From Aegilops tauschii subsp. strangulata (lineage: Eukaryota > Streptophyta > Magnoliopsida > Poales > Poaceae), in contig NC_053037.3 of the NCBI RefSeq assembly GCF_002575655.3, positions 323,853,294-323,917,293 of the forward strand: 64,000 nt of DNA, in the 5' to 3' direction. The notes beneath the pieces were generated by a model. That model was not told the origin of the DNA, did no database searches, and saw nothing but the letters and a program-made list of their open reading frames with translations. Made by a program: the position numbers and the translations under genes. This document shows, one piece after another, positions 31,441-40,917 of the stretch. Each line of letters begins with the position of its first letter. The stretch's first letter is position 1.

Positions 31441-33202
31441 TAACATGTGCACAGCACGTGTATCACCGCTATATTCATGCATGCAATGTTTAAAACACTA
31501 TGATCTCCTATTCAAATATATGAATCTGCTTTCATATCAAATTATGATCTTTGTTAGTCTCTTACACCCACACAATCCTCTAACCTTTGTAGCTACCACT
31601 AACTTTCTCTCGTGCATGCACACGCCCTCCTCCCCCTCCCCCTCCCTCGGCATTCTATCCACCGGGCACATTCCTTTTTTTCTTTAGGTCGTTCTCCCAG
31701 AGTCTCCACAACTCCTTTCCGACACACACCGATCGATAAACCTCTCCAGCGATGCCTGCCTACAACATACACACACACCTTCAATCTCCTCCTTTATGTG
31801 TCCTTGCCTCGTGTCTCTCATACGGTCAGACACACGTGTAAACTCTCGCCCCTCTTTTCATCGATCTCACAACCGCACACTCCTCCCCCTATCTAGCTAG
31901 TAGTTGGGCCTCTCGCACCACCTCCTAGCTCCATTCTCTCTGTCTATCCGTCTCGCTGGGCCTTATTTGCCTCTAACAAATGGACGTACACCGACCGATC
32001 TCTCGCTATACATATAGCTAGCTAGGTCCTTATAACTCGTTTTTACCCACACGTCAATCGATCTACCTCATTAGTTGTGTCTCTCCCTTCCTCCGACAAA
32101 CAACAATTGATCTACCGATCCAGTTAGGTTTGCTTACCAAACACATGGTTCCCCTTTATCATCCATGGATGCGTCCCGACAGATCTATCACTCACGGGCA
32201 CACACAGAAACACATCCCCACTCTTATTGATAACATTGCAGTTCCACCCTCAGTTTGTCTAGTAGGCCTCTCCCACCATCTTTGAGAAGCAACTCCATCA
32301 CCCATCCAGCACTCTACCCCTCTCCCTCCCTCTCCCTCCCTCTCTCTCTCTCCTCTCTCTCTGTCCCATCATATTTCTCGTCCTTCAATTATGTATGGAT
32401 GTCGACCGATCTCCCTCAAGACATAGCTGGGTCTCTCCTTCTCAACACATATACGAGTCGTTCTACCTCTATAGTTAGGCCTCTGCCTACCCCTCCCCCA
32501 CCCCACTCCCCCCCACACACACCGATACATCGAGCGCTCTAGTCATGTCTCCCTGCCACACACAAACTTGACATGTGACCTCTAACATTCCAGTAGGCCA
32601 GTCGCCCTATATCTTTGACTTGCACACACACACAATTTCGATGGCTCTCTTCATCGATCTCGCACCCACCCACTTGATCCTCTCTTCGACTCTATCGATA
32701 GCTATGACCCCTCCCTCTCTTCTCGTGGATTTCTCGACCCTCTATGTATGATATGGATAGGCCTCCATTTCACACACATTGCATGCAAAATTTTGTTTGA
32801 GATGTCATCGACACATATTCCCACAAACAATTCACGAAATCAACCCCCACCCCAAAACAAAAAACACTCACGAACGCGGTTTGTATCTCTCAGACACACC
32901 CACGTAGGTGGGGGACGTGCATGAAGAGAAGAGGTGCATGCACGGCGCACGTACTCCCGTCTCTTTCCCAAGCACACCCGCGCGGGTACACGGTGGAGCT
33001 CATTTCTGTACGAAAAAGGCAGCCCACGTGGTAATTTGGCACGTGTACTGGTTGTCCACTTGGTGGAGGGAGGATCGTCTACCACGGGTGAACAAACAAA
33101 TTGCGACTTGACGTGTTATGTTAAAAAAAGAGGCAAACCATGTGGGGCCTACCTTAGAGGCAAGGCTCTTTACACTGGAGTACTTTTGATGTGTCCCGTC
33201 AA

Positions 33203-33345
33203 CTCGCAGAACGAGGAGAAGCTTGCTTAGTACGCCGTCTCCCCTGCCCACGGGCGCGGTGGCTCGCAGGATGAGGTGAAGCTTGCTCCGCCTTACGCCC
33301 GCTCCCTCGCCCATGCGCGCGGTGGCTCACAGGACGAGGAGAAAA
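33203..33345. repeat. About 60-bp local repeat
   Basis: CTCGCAG(A/G)A(C/T)GAGG(A/T)GAAGCTTGCT followed by a CGCGGTGG end occurs twice, with a third partial copy. It is immediately upstream of a MITE fragment. Confidence 0.6.
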
Positions 33346-33353
33346 ATTTACTA

Positions 33354-33530
33354 CTCCCTCCGTTTACTCCTCGTCCCTACTACCTTGGTTATAGAGATTA
33401 TATCATATTGTTTGGAATATATATGTCCTTTAGTAGATTTCAATATGAACTACTAGTACATACTCCAAACACTGATGTATATAGATGTATTTTAGAGTGT
33501 AGATTCACTCATTTTGCTCCGTATGTAGCA
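33354..33530. mobile_element. Stowaway-like MITE fragment
   Basis: The left end TA-CTCCCTCCGTTT is present, and the interior (GATGTATATAGATG, TAGAGTGTAGATTCA) resembles the MITE at 34767-35403. The right inverted end is missing, so this copy is truncated near 33530. Confidence 0.65.
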
Positions 33531-33839
33531 CTCTCCCTCGCCCCTCGACCCTCGCCCACGTGGTGGACGTGCAACAATTCATTCGGTCTCATATAGCCAG
33601 AACGATATATACTGCACTACCATTATTGCTCGACTTCCCGAAGAGGCGAAGAGCCAATCGCAAGGTTATTATTTTGGAGATGCCAAGCGCTAGGTTATGG
33701 GAGAACGAGTAGTAGGTGCCGCGTCATTTATAAATAAAGTTTTTTTTTCTTCAGTGGCACGTACGCAATATGATAGGTTCATATGGAGAGAAAAGGAAAC
33801 CGCTCCACTATATACATAGTCAGGATGGGCCAGCCTACA

Positions 33840-34450
33840 CGGTTTCTTGCTGGGGTTGCTCCCTTCACACTCTCTCGCACAAAACGACTGTGGCCACATC
33901 TCTAACATCCCGGCGGATCACGCCCGCTTGGGGAAGGGGTGGATGCTTAGTGTAGATGTGGTGGCCGTCGCCGACGGCGAAAACCCACTGTCGGCACGTC
34001 CCGATCAGGGGTCCCCGCCGTTCTCTCTCACAAAGCCGGTGAGGTTGCCTTCATCCCTTGCTCACTGCCGTGACGTGGGCAGTTGCCGCCTCCCGCCGCC
34101 CTCCTCAAGGTTGAGCTACGTCCCTCAGGTAGAACTCTGTTTACAGCCGGCTTGCACCACTGCTCCAGCTGCCCACATCACTCCCTGTGGATATTTCTCT
34201 ACTTCTTTGCCCCGCACATACCTCTGCTGGCTTCTACGTACTGTATTTGTGATGAGTTTATGTCTCATCAACTAGTCCCAGTAATCTTATTCTAATCACG
34301 CTTCTTCAATTTCTTTGCCACAGGGATGCTCATCTCGATTTTGGTGAAACTGCATAAAATGATCCGATGGTCAAAAGGTTGCAAACTTCATTTATTAGGA
34401 AGCTCGAACGTTGCCAGCAAATTGAAGCCTGGTCAGGGTTCACGGTTCAA
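33840..34450 (+). pseudogene. First copy of the right-hand CACTA gene, 5' part
   Basis: A CTTCACACTCTCTCGC leader is followed by a GC-rich exon (33940-34130, GTCGCCGACGGCG) with a CCCTCAG/GTAG donor. A further exon-like segment after GCCACAG at 34322 carries GATTTTGGTGAAACTGC. The same order of landmarks recurs at 36590-39480, so this looks like an older, shorter copy of that gene. No recognised domain. Confidence 0.4.
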
Positions 34451-34484
34451 GGGCTAGGGACTGCATGGATCGTTTTTTTCTTTA

Positions 34485-34582
34485 GCTGCCTCTGTTCCAA
34501 AATAAGTGTCAACTTTAGTAGTAGTACAACTTTGTACTAAAGTTTGCACAAAGTTGAGACACTTATTTTGGAACGGAGGGAG
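34485..34582. mobile_element. Stowaway MITE, 98 bp
   Basis: The inverted ends (CTCTGTTCCAAAATAAGTGTC left; its complement ending GGAACGGAGGGAG right) are flanked by TA on both sides (34483-34484, 34583-34584). Confidence 0.85.
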
Positions 34583-34766
34583 TACATATTTGCTATGATA
34601 TGTCAATCATTGAGATGCAATAGCATGCATGTTAGTCTCCTTTGTATTTGATGAAATGTTGCAACGGGCAACCTTGGACGCAAGATACATGTAACAGAAG
34701 CTGGAAGCTTCATAGCATTGTACAAATTTATCTCGCTGATAAATTACAGTACGTACTATACTAGTA

Positions 34767-35403
34767 CTTCCTCCTTTCCTAAATATAAGTCTTTGTAGAG
34801 ATTTCACCATGAACCACATGCGGATGTATATAGATGCATTTTAAGTGTAGATTCATTCATTTTCTTCCGTATGTAGTGGAATCTCTACAAAGACTTATCT
34901 ACTAGTAATAGCTAGCCCCCACCACTAGGAATTCTCTATCCTCTCCTTGAGCAACATCATCAAAATTGATGGAGCCGTTAGATGAAGTAAATCAGTCCAT
35001 AATAGCCGTCTGATCTAGACATTGAGAGGCTCCGCACTAAGCCACATGCAGGCATGCAGAAATACCGTGGCACATGCATGTGAGTGGGTTTTAAATCACA
35101 TCAACATGTCTGCATGCAAGCATGCACCGGTAGCATGCACGTAAGTGAGCTTTTAAGTCCCATTAACATGTCAAAAAGAAAAATATAATCCCATTATGTA
35201 GTAGGAGTTGGCTGATCTTTTTTCCTTACGTGGGATGATCTAAATGATGATGGGAGTTTATTTAGTTTGGCTACCACATTTGTCATGCGGTTATAGAGTT
35301 TTTTTTTAGTTCTATGAAATCGATAATTTTGCGCAGAGAGATATACCGCTGTTCCGCGGCAACGCGCGGGGACTCATCTAGTAATATTTAGGAACGGAGG
35401 GAG
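34767..35403. mobile_element. Stowaway MITE split by a Helitron
   Basis: The left arm 34767-34897 starts CTTCCTCCTTTCCTAAATA and reaches AAAGACTTA. The right arm 35382-35403 ends TTTAGGAACGGAGGGAG. TA flanks both sides (34765-34766, 35404-35405). Removing 34898-35381 restores a normal MITE of about 150 bp. Confidence 0.82.
34898..35381 (+). mobile_element. Non-autonomous Helitron, 484 bp
   Basis: It begins TC (TCTACTAGTAATAG) and ends CTAG, inserted between A and T of the host MITE. A GC-rich stem region with GCAACGCGCGGGG lies about 10 bases before the CTAG end, a hallmark of plant Helitrons. It is far too short for a RepHel protein. The interior (34920-35330) is non-coding and includes two near-copies of CATGCAGGCATGCA / GCATGCAAGCATGCA. 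Confidence 0.85.
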
Positions 35404-35699
35404 TACTATGTAAAGAGTTAGGTGTCGCACGGTGATAGTGTGAGGTGGGCCATGTAATCACTGAGCCTGCGTGTTTTCACTGATCTTGCATGCCTCCGCT
35501 GTAAGAATGGAGAAAATTGTAATCTAGTAGTAGTACCTCCTTTCGCCGAAAGCGTGGGACATCCAGCAGTCCTACCACCTCAGTAATAAAGACCAATGAG
35601 CCGTCAAATCACATAGACCCAGCAGTAAGTTGGACGGGCGAAGCAACCATCACTCTTGCGCCAGTGAGAGGTCGCGTCCGCTCTGCCCGGGCATGAATG

Positions 35700-36060
35700 C
35701 GGCACCGATTCTTTGGAGCGGCGCTGACCGTTTCGGGTGGGAAGCGCGCGCGGGCGATGGAGGGGCTTTGGGTGGGCCAGGTTGGTCACGAGCGGGCGTG
35801 GCAGCTGTCTGCATGTCCCTACCGCACACGCCCGGAAACGAGAGGATGCACCGACTCTCGCGGCTAAAATCGTACACTACACAAGATCTCTCTGTAGGAG
35901 TAGGTCGATCTGTCGCTCTCTCTAACACACACATGCTGTTAAACACACACACACACACACACATGCACACGCACGCACCTTGGTCCCGTTGCACCTTCTA
36001 ACGTGACTTATTACACCTAGACGGAGGGAGTAGTAAGTATACGAGATACGGTGGCACACT
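35700..36060. other. Non-coding segment with duplicated GC-rich block and (AC)n
   Basis: GGCGCTGACCGTTTCGGG with GAAGCGCGCGCGGGCGA at about 35720-35757 recurs at about 40414-40455, marking the end of a duplicated unit. An (AC)n run lies at about 35942-35962. A lone CGGAGGGAGTA at about 36020-36031 is a MITE end remnant. No gene is supported. Confidence 0.5.
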
Positions 36061-36462
36061 AACTTAAGTCGAATACAAGTGACCAAAATTTGTGTGCATG
36101 TTATAATAAGGATTCACTTAAAATAGTACGTGAGCGAACAGAGGGATCAATTGGACAGTGTTCCCGAGCAGTAGCGAGATGTGTGAGGTAAGATACACCG
36201 CTGGCACTTTTAATTTTTCTTATTAATTTGTTTGTTTCACCCTCTGACTGGTGGGACCCAACGTACTACGTGGAGAGAGGTAAGGTGACTAAGGCTGCAT
36301 TATTTCTGCACCACTGTGGATAGTCTTACCACCAAAGCCACATGACACGATTATGATTGAAATCCCAATGACTCCGACACACACAAAAAAGACACGGCAT
36401 GCTTGTCACACAAATGCAGGGATGTATAAAAGGTTATTTCCCTCTCGTTGAACATAACGGGA

Positions 36463-36528
36463 GGGTTGTGTAGCTGGTTAGCCTGTTCGCTCATCAAACT
36501 TGAGGTCTCAGGTTCGATAACTACACTT
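36463..36528 (+). other. tRNA-like sequence, possibly SINE head or tRNA relic
   Basis: TAGCTGGTTAG resembles an A box and GGTTCGATAAC a B box, about 30 bp apart as in tRNA-derived promoters. A convincing cloverleaf is not evident (the anticodon arm is poor), so this is not called a tRNA gene. Confidence 0.3.
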
Positions 36529-36608
36529 GAGCATAATTTGTGCCAGGAGGATTCTTTGACTGGTCAAAATGTTTTCTAGGGTTTGCACACTTCACACTCT
36601 CTCTCCAG

Positions 36609-36618
36609 TATATATATA
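36609..36618 (+). promoter_or_regulatory. TATA box of the right-hand CACTA gene
   Basis: GTATATATATACAC lies just upstream of a CT-rich leader and a GC-rich first exon. The position fits a class II plant promoter. Confidence 0.45.
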
Positions 36619-36620
36619 CA

Positions 36621-36726
36621 CGCTGGAGCCTCAACGCTTGTAGTTGCTCTCTTCACACTCTCTCGCCCTCTCCCGCTGGAGCCTCAACGCTTGTAGTTGC
36701 TCTCTTCACACTCTCTCGCCCTCTCC
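36621..36726 (+). repeat. 53-bp tandem duplication in the leader
   Basis: Two identical 53-bp units (36621-36673, 36674-36726) begin CGCTGGAGCCTCAACGC and end TCTCGCCCTCTCC. Perfect identity means the duplication is recent. Confidence 0.9.
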
Positions 36727-36999
36727 AGATCTAAACAAGACTTCGTTGGCCTCTCTCTCCCCTCACTGCTGCTCAAAGAGCTGGCAGGATCCGTTCGCCG
36801 GGAAGGGAAGGAGGTTTAACGCTGTCGCCGTCGGCGAGGGACTACCGGCGCAGTTGTTCACTTTCCACCCAGCGGCGGCGCGGGAGGGCCTCCGACCCCT
36901 TCTTCTTCGCCGCCGTCCCGTCGCCCACCGAACCACGCCCCAAGAACCTTAAGGTATAATTTACTTACTCCACATGCATTGCTCTAGCTGCATGTATAC

Positions 37000-37255
37000 C
37001 ATGAATCTAGGACGTGGTTCAAAGAGGAAAGGAGTGGGGGAAAGTAGTGGGAAAAGTTGTATATAGCATGAATCTAGGACGTGGTTCAAAGAGGAAATGA
37101 AGGGGGAAAGTTGTATAGCATGAATCTAGGACATGGTTCAAAGAGGAAAGGAATGGGGGAAAGTTGTGGGGAAAGTTGTATCGCATAAATCTAGGATGTG
37201 GTTCAAAGAGGAAAGGAAGGGGCGAAAGTACTAGTTCAAAAAGGAAAGGAAGGGA
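37000..37255. repeat. Tandem repeat in first intron, about four units
   Basis: Units of about 50-65 bp contain ATGAATCTAGGACGTGG, TTCAAAGAGGAAAGGA and GGGGAAAGTTGTA. They lie just after the first-exon donor. Confidence 0.75.
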
Positions 37256-37466
37256 CAAGGCTGTAGAGTTTGAGCAGGACTAGATTTGCTGCGCTCACAT
37301 AGGGAAAGGTGTCTAAAGATAACAAAACTGGGACCAACACAAATATGCTCCTTGGTTGTTTGTTCTTTGTTGCAACAGACTGTGCATGACCACAGTACAT
37401 CGGTAGATGCACATGGTGCTGGTGCGTCCACTGTCCCGTGCAACTCATTAGTTGTTGTTAATCTAA

Positions 37467-37777
37467 GGCCCTGTTTGGTTAAAAACTCCCTAGTCCCTAC
37501 CTGCTTGGTTCCAGGGACTAAACATGGACTAGAGGTTATTAAATGACATGCTAAAAGACCATGTTACCCCTAGTAATGAACTAATAGAGACAAGGTGCGA
37601 TGCGTGGCAGGGGCAACTGTTGGAAAAAGTCCCAAAAAGACTCCCTCGGGGTCTTCTTTCTTTAGTCCCAAATGCCCACTTTTAGTCCCTAAAAGTCCCT
37701 CATGTTTGGTTTAGATGGGACTGACACGGAGTTTTTTTAGTCCCTACACCAAAATGTCCCTGTAAACAAACACCCTC
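37467..37777. mobile_element. Tourist/Harbinger-like MITE, 311 bp
   Basis: The ends GGCCCTGTTTGGTT and AAACAAACACCCTC are imperfect inverted repeats with inner AGTCCCTA/TAGGGACTAAAA blocks. A 3-bp TAA duplication flanks it (37464-37466, 37778-37780), as expected for PIF/Harbinger MITEs. Confidence 0.8.
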
Positions 37778-38055
37778 TAATAATGCCGCTGGAAAATTGA
37801 TGCAATGCCACAGTTAAAAGGAAATTACATGTTTAACGAATTTTATTGTTAATATAATCTCTATGTTAATATTAATCAATGCCACCGTTTGAGAAATGCT
37901 ACTGTCTTACTTTCTTTCCCATTTAGATAAGGTAGATGCTTCTTTTTGTTGGCTTCTGTGTCATCCACCGTTATTGACCACTAATTGTTTCCTTTGCACC
38001 TCTGTGTAAACAGGGTTTTCTACTTCACCTCGTTGCCATTGTGACCTTTTGTTGC

Positions 38056-38096
38056 ACTGCACAAAACACTTTTGTTTTAAGAGTGTTTTGTGCAGT
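38056..38096. repeat. Perfect 15-bp hairpin
   Basis: ACTGCACAAAACACT (38056-38070) pairs perfectly with AGTGTTTTGTGCAGT (38082-38096) across an 11-base loop. The right arm continues into an inverted copy of the gene's recurring ACTGCACAAAA motif. Confidence 0.8.
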
Positions 38097-39971
38097 TCAA
38101 CCAAAATGTCGCACCGACAACGTTGCTTGATTGCTTGATCTTAGTGGAACTGCACAAGAGGAGATCTTACTTCCTATCCGTTAAGGCGAATTTGGTTCAG
38201 ATCTTCTTCTTGTGAGTTGTTTGAATTCCGCATCATGAGAGGTCAGTACTAGCCTTCTTTCACATTATTCTGCAGTGTGCTTTCATATGTTGTGCTACTT
38301 GTACGATAATGTTGCTTGATTTTAGTGAACTGCACAAATGGAGACAAGACTTCCAATCTATATGTTCACCGTAATATCCCATTGAGGTAAGATAAGGATA
38401 TTTCACAACTGCTGGCCTGTATTTTGCCACTTTCATCAGAAAATTAAGTTTAGTACTATACTTGTGCTCCCTAATTGACATGCCAAATCTTACATGGAAG
38501 GCGAAGCTTGTCTGTTATTGAACCAGGTGATGAAGGGGAAGAACAAGCGGAAGAAAAACAAAAATCAACTCCCGGTGCTGTAATGAAGCACTGGAACTGT
38601 GGTGACACAAGTAATGATATAGTTTTGCATCTTAATTTATTGCTATGGCTGGAACGAGCAATTGTTTTGCCACTGATTTGATGCCACTCTTAATGTAATA
38701 TGTAATTATCTCTACTTGTGCAAACAGGGATCTTCTTTGAAGATACCATATATTTTAGTGGAACTGCACAAGAAGATGTTGGAAACATTAAACTAATCGA
38801 GGAGTATATAGCAAGCATGGCCACCACCGTAGATAGCAACAGATGGTTCCGGAGAAGTGCTTCATCTGTATGCTCTACACAATAAGCCTCCTGACAAAGG
38901 TTGGTACTCGCCCACTGATTTCATCCATATGATTGAGCTTTGTCACCTCTATTGGTGTTGTGCTACTATTTAGATACTGTCATGAAAAAGTGGTATTGTC
39001 CTTGAGAAGTGCTTCATCTGTGCTGTTTTAAATATTTCCTTTCCTTTTTTTCGAGCAAACAGGGATGCTAGCATTTAGTAGTCCTCTTGTCTTTGCACAA
39101 CAGGATCATCTTCCTCTGAAGAAGAATATGGAGTACGTGAAGTGACTAGTTCCGATTATGCCAGGATGAAGAAGCCCTGTCTATCTTCTCATCAGAAGGA
39201 GCAGTTGAAGGATGGTTACATTACTCCCCACAAGACCAAACTAACTTCAGCTCAGAAGGACTGACAAATCTCCATTTTTTTGCTGTGATGCGCGAGTACA
39301 ATGTTGTTCTAGGATTCTTTCTAGTGAGTTCCATTTTTCTAAAAGTGTGCTCTACATGGACCATGTATGTGCCTGTTGAAACTGTCAATTCATAGTACAG
39401 TTTGCTTTATACTAATCACTTTTTTATATTTGTGCAAACAGGGGTGCTCAGCTTGATTTCAATGGGAACTGCACAAAATGTTCATGAATACATCGAATCA
39501 TTCATTTCCACCACAGGAAAGGAGGTGCCGATAAGTTCAAGGTGTTGCAACATATAAGGGTGAAATCATACAAGCTACGCGCGAATTTGGTTGATTTTGG
39601 TGGAACTGCACAAAAAGAACAGCTGGTTTATTTAGCACGAGGTGCCATGTCAATGTCCGAACTGATGGCAAACCCTGCCCATTCCACATCCTAGGCATTT
39701 GATATTTTGGAATGGGACAACCTTGTCAAATTTTGCTCATTGATTTTAGCAAGACATGCGTTTGATATTTTCGAATGGGACGCCCTTTGCTGTCAGCAGC
39801 GTCGATCAATTTTTTCTTTATTCTTTAGTTGTGAAGTAAATATTGCCTCTGACATGTGAGTCGCTAAGATGCATAATCATCGATTGTTTTGAATGTTCTC
39901 TATGAATTGCCAGGCCTGTGTGTTTGATTGCAATGTACAGAAACGCTAAAAAGCTGCTCAAACTCTTTGTA

Positions 39972-40097
39972 CTCCTTCTGTTCCTTTTTACTTCGCACAT
40001 TGTGAAAGTGCATACTTTTTTGTATAAGATTGGTCAAAGTAGAGATACTTTGACTGCACACAAAACTTGTATGCAGACTAGAAAGGACCGGAGGGAG
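39972..40097. mobile_element. Stowaway-like MITE, 126 bp
   Basis: Starts CTCCTTCTGTTCCTTTTTACTT and ends AAAGGACCGGAGGGAG, with TA at both sides (39970-39971, 40098-40099). Terminal pairing is imperfect. Confidence 0.75.
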
Positions 40098-40528
40098 TAC
40101 ATGTGAAACTGCTGCAAACGAGGTGATCACCCTGGGAATAATGCTAGTACGTATTGTTTTGCATGTTCATCCAATGCCATGGTGGGCAGTAGTGGTGTGG
40201 ACAGGAGAAAGGGAACGGATGCGGATGACTGCGGCTATGGCCGGCGCAACAGTTTATATAGCAATGGTGGGCGGGCGGAGGGACAGACGTGTGGCGCCGG
40301 AGTAGCCGCCTCGGCGACCGCGTATCATTAATGTGGGCGACAGATGGACGGACGGACGACACTTGTGTCGTTTGAAGGCGGAGCAATCGCCTGCACCGGG
40401 AAGCGGGGTGGGCGGCGCTGACTGTTTCGGGCGGAAAGCGCGCGCGGGCGAGGAGATGACTTTACTTGGAGAGGATGACAATGGGGACCCACCAGGTCCA
40501 TAGCCTCACGTACGCAAGTGCCTCCTTA

Positions 40529-40545
40529 TTATATATATATATATA
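40529..40545. repeat. (TA)n microsatellite
   Basis: A run of alternating T and A, eight dinucleotides, in non-coding DNA between the gene relic and the right subterminal region. Confidence 0.8.
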
Positions 40546-40917
40546 ACTATAATTTATTTTGCTTCCTCCTGGTTTCCTGACATCACGGTCCCACACCATT
40601 GTCAACCTATGTAGTAGTCAATAAACGAGGAAATTGCACAAGAAGCGGCCGACAGCTGGGACCAAGCAGCTCGAGCAGTATTTGTGTTTTTGAGGTGTGA
40701 GCACTGTAGAGTTTTTCGATGTTTAGCCCAGATATTAATTTTTCTCCTCTGAACAACAACGGAAACATCGTTGCAGGTATTAACTGGGCGAGCTGTGGCC
40801 CGTCTAGCCCAGGCCAGATATCCAGCCCAGATATTAATTTTTCTCAAGCTGAAAATGGCTAGCCCAGCTATACTTTTTTTAGGAATACCCAGGCAAGGTC
40901 AAGTTGTTATTCTCCGC

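Larger units (their letters stand above)
30428..33200. other. Non-coding middle of the CACTA
   Basis: No supported gene is seen here. The stretch holds the 61-bp and 92-bp tandem repeats and a CT/CA-rich tract (about 31560-32760) with a (CT)n run at about 32323-32362. Proteins predicted across it are low-complexity Pro/Ser/Thr frames and are not credible. Confidence 0.6.
36727..39264 (+). pseudogene. Right-hand CACTA gene relic with repeated exon-like segments
   Basis: The first exon is GC-rich (about 36760-36951, donor CTTAAG/GTATAA). Later exon-like segments follow pyrimidine-AAACAG acceptors at 38014, 38728, 39062 and 39434, several carrying the motif GTGGAACTGCACAA. The clearest coding exon is 39104-39264: after ACAACAG it reads Ser/Glu-rich, then VTSSDYARMKKPCLSS and TPHKTKLTSAQKD before TGA. 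A 38-codon exon near 38525-38615 is Glu/Lys-rich (GDEGEEQAEEKQK). The Ser/Glu linker followed by a Lys-rich TSAQK block is reminiscent of plant REM/B3-protein linkers, but no B3 domain is visible. The model is partial and its reading frame is not proven. Confidence 0.4.

Noticed and set aside
36463..36528. A genuine tRNA gene
   Set aside because: A- and B-box-like parts exist, but the acceptor and anticodon stems do not pair convincingly, so it is reported only as tRNA-like.
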